Shown in pieces: positions 50,601 to 60,440 of a DNA stretch of 64,000 nucleotides. The DNA is from Polytrichum commune (lineage: Eukaryota; Streptophyta; Polytrichopsida; Polytrichales; Polytrichaceae). The notes beneath the pieces were generated by a model. The model did no database searches. It saw nothing but the letters and a program-made list of their open reading frames with translations, and was not told the origin of the DNA. Position 1 is the first letter of the stretch. Every line of letters begins with the position of its first letter. The translations under genes and the position numbers were made by a program. The stretch spans positions 32,738,001 through 32,802,000 of the forward strand of contig OX485806.1 in assembly GCA_950295325.1 (NCBI GenBank), given 5' to 3'.

Positions 50601-50864
50601 GGTACTGTGGTGACACTCCAGGAAGACAAGAAAAGTGTTCTGCATAGCTGGACAAGTGGTCGGGATGAGGTTGAAGAAGATACTGATGAAGTTGAAGAGG
50701 AAGAGGACGAGGAGTTTGGGAGCCAGAGCTTGAGGTTCAGTCGAAAAGGGTATCAAAACCTGGAGAATCTGGAAATTGAAGTTGAGGATGAGGATGATTA
50801 CCTGTGCGAGGTGTGTGGCCAGACATCTACAAATGGGATGCGAGTGTGCGATTCTTGTATCTGA
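41626..50864 (+). CDS. KIN12: Kinesin-12 (PAKRP1-like phragmoplast kinesin)
   Basis: Plus-end microtubule motor of the plant phragmoplast, needed for cell-plate formation. About 1382 aa in 19 exons: 41626-41790, 42464-42778, 42891-43034, 43178-43261, 43740-43865, 44011-44070, 44194-44247, 44383-44475, 44981-45076, 45205-45350, 45513-45662, 45790-45919, 46169-46761, 47143-47416, 47654-47752, 47995-48147, 48401-48906, 49388-49748, 50265-50864. All junctions are GT-AG and in frame. The motor spans about 157-510: [12 protein letters not shown] loop GQTGSGKT (235-242), switch [10 protein letters not shown] (360-368), switch [10 protein letters not shown] (395-402), then [17 protein letters not shown] of the neck. 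The stalk is coiled-coil. The C-terminus has an acidic stretch, three SW(S/A/T)S motifs and four cysteines (1364, 1367, 1378, 1381) as CX2C-X10-CX2C. Size fits PAKRP1 (about 1290 aa), not the much longer POK type. The start could instead be ATG 42464 if exon 1 is skipped. Confidence 0.93.
41780..42372 (+). repeat. Tandem array in kinesin intron 1 that repeats the splice donor
   Basis: About eleven units of 50-57 bp, the first overlapping the exon 1 end. Each unit has GATGATGCAAG, then CCACCAAT, then GTGAGTCATT and an AT-rich tail. The authentic donor is GCCACCAAT/GTGAGT at 41790-41791, so nearly every unit carries a ready-made donor. Two successive units (about 41887-41994) are identical. The array ends about 90 bp before the acceptor at 42463. 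Confidence 0.9.
43360..43710 (+). repeat. Tandem repeat filling kinesin intron 4, unit about 85-90 bp
   Basis: Four to five units share TTGTTGGT, CTGTCATGGAAAGTGGGTTT, GATGAATGT and TTGAGATAATCATG. The intron is 478 bp against about 110-140 bp for introns 2, 3 and 6. Confidence 0.8.
46795..47110 (+). repeat. Tandem repeat filling kinesin intron 13, unit about 105 bp
   Basis: Three units share GCTAAARGATGTTCTGRRAA, CAAACCTTTCTTGTAAG, GAAGTGTGATGCAAT and CCCACCC. The first unit is the most diverged. Confidence 0.75.
48357..48376 (+). repeat. (GT)n microsatellite in kinesin intron 16
   Basis: Ten GT units, about 25 bp upstream of the acceptor at 48400. Confidence 0.9.
49799..50250 (+). repeat. 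Tandem repeat filling kinesin intron 18, unit about 110-120 bp
   Basis: Four units share TCATTTCCATCTGGTAGGTA, GACC(C/T)TGTTCCACATTCTTC, TGTGATATGC and TTTGTCCTCATTTCTCAAAT. Each contains TCTGGTAG/GTAGAC, an acceptor fused to a donor-like GTAG. Confidence 0.8.
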
Positions 50865-51480
50865 GGATCACAAGATCACATCGCATCCAGAAGATGATAT
50901 AAGAGCACCGGGATTGATGATCTTATGCGGAACCTTAAACTGTAAACCCTAAAGCCTCGGTTCTTTGCAGAGCTGTTGGACTGCCCTTTGCCAAGATGCG
51001 ACTCACAGCTTGTGACTCCTTATTGTGGCTCATGAATGTGTGTGGACTGGCATTTCTCGACCACATCTGGTGTTCAACAGTAACCTTGGCTAACATGGGA
51101 AGAAATGCGTTGAAGCAATCTGGTGGATCCTGTCATTTTTTCATTAGGTTTTGTTCCATGTTCATCATGGCTGAGCATTGCACAACCCACGACTTGATGC
51201 TTTTGCTACCAGTTTCCTTTTTGCGGATAGAGATCTTCAGACAAACAATCTGTAGATAGATACATGAGCAACCATGCAATTGAGCCAATTCGCTGTCTAT
51301 TCAAACTAGGATCAGTGTTTCTGATCATTGAAACTAAACATTATCATCTCTCAGATTCTTCAAGACCATTGCTCAAGTATAAGGTAGCAATAATGAAGGT
51401 AGTGGCAATGTGCATTATGTACAATAGTGAAATTTGCACCTTGTCACACACGAAAATAAATCCAAAGTTTTTATTTTTTA
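50865..51480 (+). other. Probable 3' UTR of the kinesin gene
   Basis: Follows the TGA at 50862. An AATAAA at 51455-51460, the only canonical polyadenylation hexamer I noted in this stretch, lies just before a T-rich run and would give a 3' UTR of about 600 bp. The open frames within it have no homology. Confidence 0.5.
51455..51460 (+). terminator. Candidate polyadenylation signal of the kinesin gene
   Basis: AATAAA followed within 15 bases by a T-rich stretch. Plant signals are variable, so this is only a candidate. Confidence 0.4.
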
Positions 51481-52609
51481 TTTTTTGATGAGTTTCAGTC
51501 AGTCACCAGTGACATTCCTTTATGCTATCTAGGGCTCCCCAGAGTGATGGTGAAAACTCAAACCCAGTGGTTTTATGACATTTGGGGACAGGGCTTGTCG
51601 TCTGGGAGGATTTGACTACAGTGTATTGATCCTTCCATCATCTCATTGACAGTAGGTTTATCTTATGCACGTCTAGGTCACCAAAGCATGTGTAAGTAGA
51701 CTGAGCTTCACTAGGTGACAACAGAAGCTTAACAGCAAGATGCTCATTCAACCCATCCGAAGTTGGTTTCGTTGTGTGAATGCGCGTTACAGTACCTGAT
51801 GTACTCAAAATTGGTTGAATTTGTCCCTTGAGAATTTGTCTCACCAGGTTCTATCCTCAAACTCGAGCATCTACTTTTAGAAAACAGAACTTTTAGATTG
51901 CTTCGACACTTAAAATCAGGAAATTGCTCATTGGATTGTTTGTTGAATCACCAATTGCTTAGGTAAGAGTGGAGAAGCAGATTGGTCCAGACTCCAATTT
52001 ATGACAAAGTCATGTGCATTACGTCAGCAAATAGATCTTAGATATCAAAATTTTGATCATCGAGTAAGTGTTGTGGAGAGATTGGACACATATCTTGAAA
52101 CTCACAAACTGTTCAGACTAATGTAGTTCAGATAGCCTGAATTTTGGAGTCAATCACAAGTCCTCGAGCGATTTGAGATGGAAATGGTTGAGAAATTAAT
52201 TCTGAATTTATGCAGTAACTCTTGGTATAGACGTACCACACGGGATCCATCAAGGCGCCATCTAAGCTTAAGCGTTAGAAATTCAAGCTCTCCAGTGTAA
52301 TAGAAGTGGACTTGAGTGAACAAGCTACCCGCCAATGAGAAGAATATTTTCTTCAAGCTATCACTATTCAAGCTCTCAACGTCTCTACTGAAAAGAGGGG
52401 GCCTTAGTATCGCAATTAGCTCATGACAGTGTATAAGTATCACAACAAACCTAATGATGTTGGTGTAGGAACAATTTGAATGTCCACAGAATCAAGCCAC
52501 CACTTTGTACAGTATACTCACTAAGAGCGAAAACTCTACTTAAAGTAGGAAAAACACTTAGAACTTCTGCCTGCCATAGAGTGACACGAGATACAACGCT
52601 CTTCTTCTA
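51481..52609. other. Stretch between convergent kinesin and LRR genes
   Basis: Holds the 3' UTR of the LRR gene (minus) and intergenic DNA. A minus-strand open frame at 52150-52443 (with GELEFLTLKLRWRL) has no clear LRR repeat and I do not call it. Confidence 0.4.
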
Positions 52610-53893
52610 TCACTTGCAGGCAGTCAAAGGAGCACCACAGAGGCCAACATTCCCAGTTGGTCCAAAAGACGTAGCCGGGAAGCGGCTCAAGCAGCTGGGG
52701 ATCTGGCCACTGAAGCTGTTCCCTGCCAACTCCAAGGTTTTGAGGGAACTTTTGCAAAGCTCCGAGGGAATAGTGCCATTCAGCTCATTATTGGCGAGTT
52801 TCAACCATTTCAGAGGCCAGTGTTTCACCACGGTCCCGGGAAGCGGCCCTCCCAGGAGGACATCTAATGTGACATTGCTCAAGTGGACTAGATTAGCCCA
52901 GGTTGCAGGGACGGTATGTCCACTGGAGTAGATTGTTTCTAGGTCCAGCTTCTGCAGGTACGTCAGGTTTCCCAGAGATGGAGCATACTCTCCTGAACTG
53001 GCTTTGAAGTACACTGGGCCTGGTTTGTATTCTAGAGCCTTTCCCATCTTGAGAGACGTCACTCTGCCTTTGCTGTTGCAGGTGGTGACTCTGTATGCCC
53101 TGCTTTGCAACCACGTACAGCAGTCCGGGTTCGTGTCCCAGTCTGACAGGATGCCGTAGGGATCAGACAAAACTGCACAACAAAAAACACAAAGTAGGGT
53201 TAGGGTTACAGTAATGATAAACTGTGATTGACACATTGGTTCTGAAGGTTTAAGCAAATTCTCGTCCATTCTGTCTGGTTCACCATCTTTTCGGTGGGTT
53301 AAGCTGTTCAAACATGTTGTGGATTTCGCAGTATAACTTCCTTAAGACTTGTACTAGTTTGAAGGATAGGCCATCAGAAACAGATAAGGCTTTTCAAAAC
53401 TGGGAGACATCATATGATTGCTGATGGCTCCTGAATCTCTAGTGTAGACTCGCGAGATTGTTTATAAGTGCATTGCAATTCTACACCAAATACTTCAAAC
53501 CAGGCGTTTGACAGCAAAAGGATAAGCAGCAAAACAACAGATGAGACTTCTTAAAATGGGACACAAAATGTGATTGTTGATAATGGCTCCTGAATCGCCA
53601 GTTTAGACTCGCAAGATTAGTTAGCACATTGCAATGATTCTAATCCGAACACTTCAATTATTACATGTCAGAAAGTGTGCAGAGAAAATAAGGAATGCGG
53701 GATGCTCCGACCAATACAAATTGATTTTTTTCTTCTTCTGGACCATTAATTTACACTTACGTGCTTTGAATGCCAGCAACGCATCCCTGTCTCCCGAATA
53801 GCATGTTTTGGCTGCTGTGCATTGTTGCACAAACAGAAGCAGAGCAACCAGGAGCGGCAGAATCCTGCCAACCTTGTTCATGCTTCCCTCCAT
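52610..53893 (-). CDS. Small secreted leucine-rich-repeat protein (PGIP/DRT100-like architecture)
   Basis: Two exons: 53893-53761 and 53172-52610, joined C/TT with GTAAGT donor and TGTGCAG acceptor; 231 aa. The N-terminus MEGSMNKVGRILPLLVALLL is a signal peptide. Then comes a plant LRR N-cap, CYSGDRDALLAFKA joined to LLSDPYGILSDW, with the typical paired cysteine motif NPDCCTW. About four to five LRRs follow, the last two clear (LKWLKLANNELNGTIPSELC, LKTLELAGNSFSGQIPSCLS). It ends GLCGAPLTACK, the terminal cap seen in LRR proteins of this class. There is no transmembrane segment or kinase, so an apoplastic protein is inferred. It is shorter than polygalacturonase-inhibiting proteins (about 330 aa), with fewer repeats. 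A longer frame starts at 53944, but the nearer ATG places the signal peptide properly. Function unknown. Confidence 0.8.
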
Positions 53894-55148
53894 CGACCCC
53901 AACCTCCAAACTCGATCTTGATTTGAAGTCCTTGAAATTGGCATTCAAGCTTGGAGATCGAAATGCTCTCTAAGTTACTAGCAGTATTGGAGCTGGATGA
54001 AGGATGACACCGGAGGCAGCTACATTTATACTACTTATGGAAGTGTGCGCATGTGGGAAGTTAGTCAAGAAGGGACTCAGCTTTCTTGCATTTGCCAACG
54101 GTGCTGCTTATCTTTTGCTGTCATCGCCTGTCATCAGAAGAGACCTCAAAGTCTCTAAGAAGCTTACTGACAGCCTTTTCTTCCACCATTGACTGCCACA
54201 CACCACGTCAGCATGCAAGATCAATTAAATATCTGCTTTGCGGAGGTGACATGATTAGAAGAAACATGTTGAATACATTGCAAGATTAGTAGCTGGATTC
54301 AAGGCAGTGTCTGGGGAGGTTTTGGGTACAATCGGTCGAGATCTAACTTATGCAAGTTAACTTAGATGTTTCCAGATCAAACCGATTACGTGTTGATAAC
54401 TTTTGGTTTTCCTTTCTTTATGTAAGGTATATTCTGTAGATTCCTCTAAAAATATTGGCGATTTGCTAAAGTCTCTAACTTAACTTGAACTGGCCCGTCT
54501 GTAATGGTCGGAGCTTCCCATTCGTAGACAATTTCCCGGGGGAGGGATCATCAATAACAAGGCTGCATGAAGATGGAACTGAAGCGAGATCAGGTGCGAT
54601 AAGGCAACCTCTGGACATTGTCAACGGCTAGGGTTGATCTTTTCATCAATGGGAAACGTATTTGATTCAAAGCGTAAGAATTGGGAGAAAAAAAAGAAAA
54701 GAAAAGAAGTTTGCCACTGAGTACCTGGAAGATTCTTTCTGGTGTATGTACACCTGGGGCACTGAAAGAGTGGACTGAAGTGCCGTCATTTGGCGTTGAC
54801 AACTTTTACAATGATGATTTCCTTTTTTTAAGGATTGTAGCCTCAACAATGACTTTTGGAATCGATAAGAAGCTCGGTGTCGCTCAAACATTGGGAGTCG
54901 CTCATGCCATGCCAGATGAACTTGCCCAGAACCGAAGGTGGAAATCGATGAATGGGGAGAACAGACCTCTAGTAACAGATGAAACGGTTGAGTTTTGAGA
55001 AATAACCAACCGAAGTTCAAGACTTTCAGGAAATTAACTGATTATGTTAGAGGAATCTATAGAAGATACCTTAATTTAATAAAGATAAACTGAAAGATCA
55101 CAGCATGTAACCGGTCAGACTTGGAAACACTAAACTTGATCTGATATT
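53894..55148. other. Upstream region of the LRR gene and intergenic DNA
   Basis: The probable promoter and leader of the LRR gene (minus) lie in 53894-54100. Beyond that nothing is recognised; the open frame at 54681-54998 has no known domain. Confidence 0.4.
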
Positions 55149-55490
55149 TAGTGTCATAGGGTATTTTATGTTCACAATGGTAACTTTTCGGACGACACTA
55201 CTTATGAATAAGAAAAAACAAATATTGTCATGGATGATGGATGAGTTCATTGATTAGCCAAAACCCTACCTTCTCTTGTCAACAGCTTGTGATCAAATAA
55301 TTGTCGTGGATGATTGAGATTTGGATGAAAAATCACCCAGTAAGCGACAATACTTGCAACACTGTAAATCTATAATCCCCCAAAAATTATGAGGAATAAC
55401 AAATAATGTTGGGTTAACATTTAGTGTTGGTGACACTACACTGCACTTTACAATTAGTATTGAGCAAGACAATTAGAATTGGTGACACTA
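55149..55490 (+). mobile_element. MITE-like element (family C), 342 bp
   Basis: Starts TAGTGTCATAGGG and ends GGTGACACTA; matches 37428-37760 along its length with indels (TTGTCATGGATGA, TAAGCGACAATA, CTGTAAATCTATAATCCC, TATTGAGCAAGACAA). Confidence 0.7.
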
Positions 55491-55642
55491 AGTATCATAT
55501 TTAGTGCAGCATATCGATCGATTATGCCCAAAAATCTCCCTGGACACTGGTAGAAATTAGCCGATCGGATGCTACAAGGCAACCTAGTTCAGAGACATGA
55601 TCAAAATCTAGGCTCTCCTGAAAGAGTGGACTGATCATGATA

Positions 55643-55909
55643 TGCCCCTTTTGGCTGGGGATTCGTGGCACTCAAGTAAAATCATCCATCCAAGATATCG
55701 TGGATGAAGTGGCTCCAATAAAAAAAGCCCCCCTATGGGGTTGAGGGCCGATTCATTCGAATGTGACGTCACTAGACTAATTCGGGGCCTTTGACTCTAT
55801 TTCCGGAATCAAATTGCCCAAAAATAGCCATTTAGATGATTCCTGTGTTTTTTTCATCCGCACGGATGATTTTACTTGAGTGCCACGAATACCCGGCTGC
55901 CCCTTTTGG
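55643..55909. mobile_element. Small DNA element of 243 bp with intact target-site duplication
   Basis: The direct repeat TGCCCCTTTTGG (55643-55654 and 55898-55909) flanks an element whose ends are inverted: ATTCGTGGCACTCAAGTAAA followed by ATCATCC at the left and its complement at the right (near 55864-55890). A duplication of 9-12 bp fits a Mutator-like MITE best. The terminal bases can be drawn more than one way. Confidence 0.75.
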
Positions 55910-57904
55910 TGTTTGACTTTCTTTGCACGGACGTTGTCTTGTATGGACTCTGGAGTGTATGGAACAGCGACTTTGAATTATTACGAAAAATGTAGAAAAC
56001 TAGGTGTCATTCATATATTGGGTTACTGGATGTGAGTTATTGCCTTCACTGATCTCTTGGATTTTCTTTATTAAGTTTTAATCTACACTATGATCTTATG
56101 AGGCACATTTCAAATACATTCTGGAGAAAAAAGTTGTCGATGAATGACGAGTCATTTTTGCTGACGCTGGCTGGATTGCAATGAGCTCCTTTCTGAATAC
56201 TCTTTTGTTTCCTTGTTAAGTAAGGTATGGTCCTATTTTGGGTGCTTCCAACTCCACAAGACAATTGTGACCGTTGGATCGAATCGAGGATTATCCCTAC
56301 GGTTGGTAAGTGTAAAACACGTGTATTGTCATTTCAGGTTTCAAAAAATTGAAGTTGAGATGCAAAAGGTTTAGAAAGTCAACGTTATGATGCTCGTTCA
56401 CAACGAGGAGAAATTTGAGCAAACTCGATTGCTATCCTTGTTTCCTTATTATCAACCAGTTATTCATTGAAATGTTTTGGTGTTCCTTGTATTTTTACTT
56501 AAAACATGATTTAGTTCATTTCCTAGAGTTTTGATTGTGAATTGCTAATTTGGGAAAATGAATTGGTTCATTTGTAACTAGTAGCCGGTTGTCCCCGTTC
56601 ATTGCTTCTTTCTCTTGATGTGATCATGTAGGCACTCTCATTTGCGTTCACAATTCAACCTAAAGCAATTTACATACTCTAAGCACATAGTCCAATCTCA
56701 TCATTACACATGTCTTATCAGCCGGGTCCGTTCTTAAAAGCAAGGCTCACAAGAAGAAGCTTATCGATTACAACCATCAATTACAACTTGTCCACTACGA
56801 CTCATGGCAAGAAATTGCATAAATAAATCAATTGGGTTGTGAAGGGGAGGGTTTTGGTTGCCAATCGTCCAACAACCACAACCAAACCAAAAATGTTTTT
56901 TTAATGCACTTTCTCGATATGAGTTGCAGTGGACAAGTTTTCTTCCACTAGCTTGTCATATACCACTCAAGGCAAATGACTTGTCATTCGGTGTGTTTTT
57001 CAAGTTGTCCAACTTCTACCAATTAGATTCACACAATGAAACTTGTGTTGCATTACCAAATCTACGATAACGCATCAACAAAATCCCCGCAAACTTTGGA
57101 TCGAAAAGCGATCCTCCCTTGATTTAGTTATGGTTTATCAGAAGTGCATGTTGGCTATTTCCTCAACTAAACACGCAAGTCGTCTCGATTGTGCCCACTG
57201 TGTGAGCGACATGAAACAATCAATAAAACTCTGAAAACATCATCTCTTTTAAACATGTGTCTTTATGGATGTTTGCACTTGATCCCCACCCAATCGCATA
57301 CCAATCAAATATAGATATCCTACGAAGAAAAGTAATCGAATAGCACCCACATGCCTTACATGTGTTCGATTAAGAAGAGGGATGACGTAAGGTCCACATA
57401 TCTTACTCATCACGAAGTTCAGATGATTTTGTCGTGAAGCAATTCAGATATTCAACTCGGGTTATCTTCCAGCTATTCAAGTTTGAAAAACCATGCTCAA
57501 CTTGCAAATTACGCAAACCTAGCTAGTGGCTTTATCGGAGACTGTAATTGCTTAAAGTCTCTCATGCTCCACACTTGCTGACAGCACACTAGATGTGGGC
57601 AGACAAACCACTGGCCCCACTTTTTATGTTGACCTGCAAGAACATAAAAGAAAAGGGGAAAGCAACGTCGGGCATTGCGATGTGAATTTGAGCACGTTCA
57701 AGAGTCCCCTTTGCTCAAGAGTCCCCTTTGGTGCAAAGAGTCTTAGTTTTGGGTCTGACTTTCCAGCCTTAACTATAACTCCACCTTGCACCAATGGGGT
57801 GTTAGTTTTGCGAGGCATTCATATCTCGTGTGCATGTGCAGCTTAATATCTAGGGTGGGATGGTATTGTCTTGTGGATTGTTATGTTGGTTACCGGCGTC
57901 TGTG
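55910..57904. other. Gene-free stretch
   Basis: No gene or repeat I can delimit, apart from a near-tandem 16-bp repeat AAGAGTCCCCTTTG-like at 57700-57730. Confidence 0.4.
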
Positions 57905-58340
57905 AAGGGTTGTTTACATCATGGACCATGAAGTTGTCCCTTGCTCCTCTAAAATATGTGATTGGTTGTTGAACTTGTCTCGGGACCACTTTGGTTTGCA
58001 TCAAGAAAAAATAAATGTGAGAGTGACCATGAAACTTGAGGTCCCCAAAAGGCCTATTTTCAGGCTTACATTATCCACTGTCATGGTCCAATGGGTTTTG
58101 TAGTGGGAGAGGCAAAAGAGGTTCTCTCGATGCAAATGCCATGGGACCATGGCAGAGGAATGCCGTTTTAATTCTTTTATCGTTTTGTTTGTTTGTTTTT
58201 GTTTATTTTGTATTTTTTTCCAATTTTTTTCTTAATTACCAGGAAAGAAGGGAAGACGAAGGGGAGAAGGCCAAACATGAAGAAAAATCCCAAAACTGCC
58301 CTTTCTGGACATATATTAAAAAATAAGCTCACCTACTTTT
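57905..58340 (+). repeat. Dispersed repeat (family D), copy
   Basis: Shares with 58783 onward: TTTACAYYATGGACCATGAA, GGTTGGTTGTTGAACTYGTC, CCACTTTGGTTT, GAGGTCCCC and CATGGTCCAAYGG. The open frames here are inside the repeat. Confidence 0.6.
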
Positions 58341-58782
58341 CATGAGCTCATCCACTCATTCAAAGTTAGAATACAGTTTTGAATCACTTGCACATAAACC
58401 CATGCAGGGAAAATGGAGTTGTGTACTTGACCATGCTTGCGCCCCTTGTATTTGTATCTTCTCCTTTCAGAGGAGATCAAAATTATCTGGCAAAATTCCA
58501 ATTAATAGTCCTTTCACATGCATTGTTCAACCATCTATGATTGGCTCCCTCACTCATCTAATCACCTCATCATTGGGGATAGAGAGTTGCTAAGTTTCTA
58601 TCACTTGGCTGCCTTCATGCTACCTCATCAATTGCTAAAACAAAACAATGCCATGGACTATTGCACCTTGCGCTCTCTTGCATTTTGCATATTGCCTTCT
58701 CTTCTTGTAGCATCACGTGGCCATATGCTTTCTGAAGTGGTTGTCACCCCTTCTTCGTGATTATTGCCCCTCAATCCTCACT

Positions 58783-60040
58783 CAAGGCCGGTTTACACTA
58801 TGGACCATGAAGTCGTTCCAGGTTGATGTAAGAGCGTTGGTTGGTTGTTGAACTCGTCCTAGGGCCACTTTGGTTTACACCAAGGAAAAAATGGCAGAGT
58901 GACCATCAAGGTCGAGGTCCCCATAGGACATATTTTAAGGCCTAATTAATACACTGACATGGTCCAACGGTACTTACGGTGAGAGAGGCAAGAGAGGTGG
59001 TCTGGTAGGAAATGGCAGAGGCTCATGTTAGAGAAATGTTGTTATAATACTTTTTAATGATTTTTTTGGGGGGCTTTATATACAACTCTTCCCACTAGGT
59101 AAGGCTCACAAGGCACACTTTTGAGCATCTATATGATGTAATGAATCTTGAGAAGCAAGTCTGTCCTCTATGTGCCTAGATCATATCATAACCAATGAAA
59201 CATACCATTTCTTCCATGCTCTACCCCTTAAACTTGCTCCCACATGTTTCATCAAACAATGTGGGTAATCTAGAACTCAAGATTTTTAGTACACATGGTG
59301 AAGCGGGTTGCAAATAATGCTCAATGTACAACACAAGGTACATGTCACATGTAAATTACATCTCGGGGGGTTCACTCCCTCTTATATTTTGCATACACGT
59401 GCGTTCGGGACCTATTTATCGGGGGGCTATTTACCTTGCAGAAAAGATTATATGGTATGGTATTTTTCAAAATAAAGGTGTGATGGTATTTTACATGTAA
59501 TCCTTTGTCATTATTTAAAAACCCCCTATATTATATGTAAGTTTTTTACAAAATTTATCTACAATGAATATATTAGACCCTATTTTTTATCGCACGTTGT
59601 TCTACGATTTTTCGCCAATGAACCCCCCGAGAATTACATTGAACATGTACAAATTAAATCGCTCATTTTTTTTTTGTAAAAATTGTTGTGAGAAGATTTG
59701 CAAGCCACATCTTCAACACATTTAACAAGAAGTGAAGATAAGTAAAGCCCAAGAGAGGAAAAGAGAATGATCAAACTAGATTTTTAAAATTTAAAATTTG
59801 TTTCTCTTCCAAAAATGCCCTTTTTGGGCATACATTAAAAAAATGAGCACATTCACTTTTTGGTGCACGATCATTCTTCTTGGTCCACATTTGGTTTACA
59901 CCTAGTGAGGGGCCCAAGGCTTTCAAAACTTAATTTTTAAGAAGCCGGACCATGGAAGTTGGACCATGAACTCAAACCATTGAAAAAGGCCCTCTTCCAT
60001 GGTCTGACTTCATGGTCAATAGTGTAAACTGGCGCTCAGT
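58783..60040 (+). repeat. Dispersed repeat (family D), long copy with inverted ends
   Basis: The left end CCGGTTTACACTATGGACCA (then TGAAGTC) pairs with the right end GACTTCATGGTCAATAGTGT (then AAACTGG). This copy hosts the younger element 59362-59631. The right arm has TTGGTTTACACCTAGTGAGG, found reversed in the copy at 13690-14205. Probably a non-autonomous DNA element of about 1 kb before the insertion. Confidence 0.6.
59362..59631. mobile_element. hAT-like MITE, 270 bp, with 8-bp TSD, nested in family D
   Basis: Terminal inverted repeats CTCGGGGGGTTCA / TGAACCCCCCGAG are flanked by AATTACAT on both sides (59354-59361 and 59632-59639). CTATTTACCT and CGTGCG near the left end, and CGCACGT near the right, are shared with the element at 20925-21770. 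Confidence 0.8.
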
Positions 60041-60109
60041 ATTTACCATTCTTGAGCGGAAGCAATAGTGCCTAGGTTATTAAGGATCTACAAAGCCAAG
60101 AAAAATTAT

Positions 60110-60440
60110 GGCCAAAATTTTAGATTCTAGACACCTATGTTTGAAGTGGTATGTGGTTAGGTGTGGCTCCAAGAACGAATACCTAAAAGACTTGTGGCTA
60201 AAAGATATTGGACTACATGCTTAAAGTATAATAACTATTTTAGGTTCAATAGTGAACATAATTTGGGAGACCTGTATGAGCAAGAGATGATAATGAATGA
60301 GATATTCATATGAGCTCCAAAAATTGTGAGGAAAGTGACTATGGTCTTGATTTGAATTTGCTAACCATCTCATAGTACTCACGTTTTTCATATCCTAAGA
60401 GAAGTGGGTTACAAGGAAAATAAAGTAACCATTCAAGTCC
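60110..60440 (+). repeat. Dispersed degenerate repeat (family A subtype), copy
   Basis: Collinear with 23743-24110: GTGGTATGTGGTTAGGTGTG, CTCCAAGAACGAATACC, CAAAAATTGTGAGGAAAGTG, CTTGATTTGAATTTGCTAA. Confidence 0.5.

Noticed and set aside
52476-52931. Plus-strand open frame of 151 codons
   Set aside because: Antisense to the LRR exon; the minus frame has a clear LRR structure, proper intron borders and stop.
54681-54998. 105-codon open frame upstream of the LRR gene
   Set aside because: No domain and strong codon irregularity; the overlapping minus frames are equally open.
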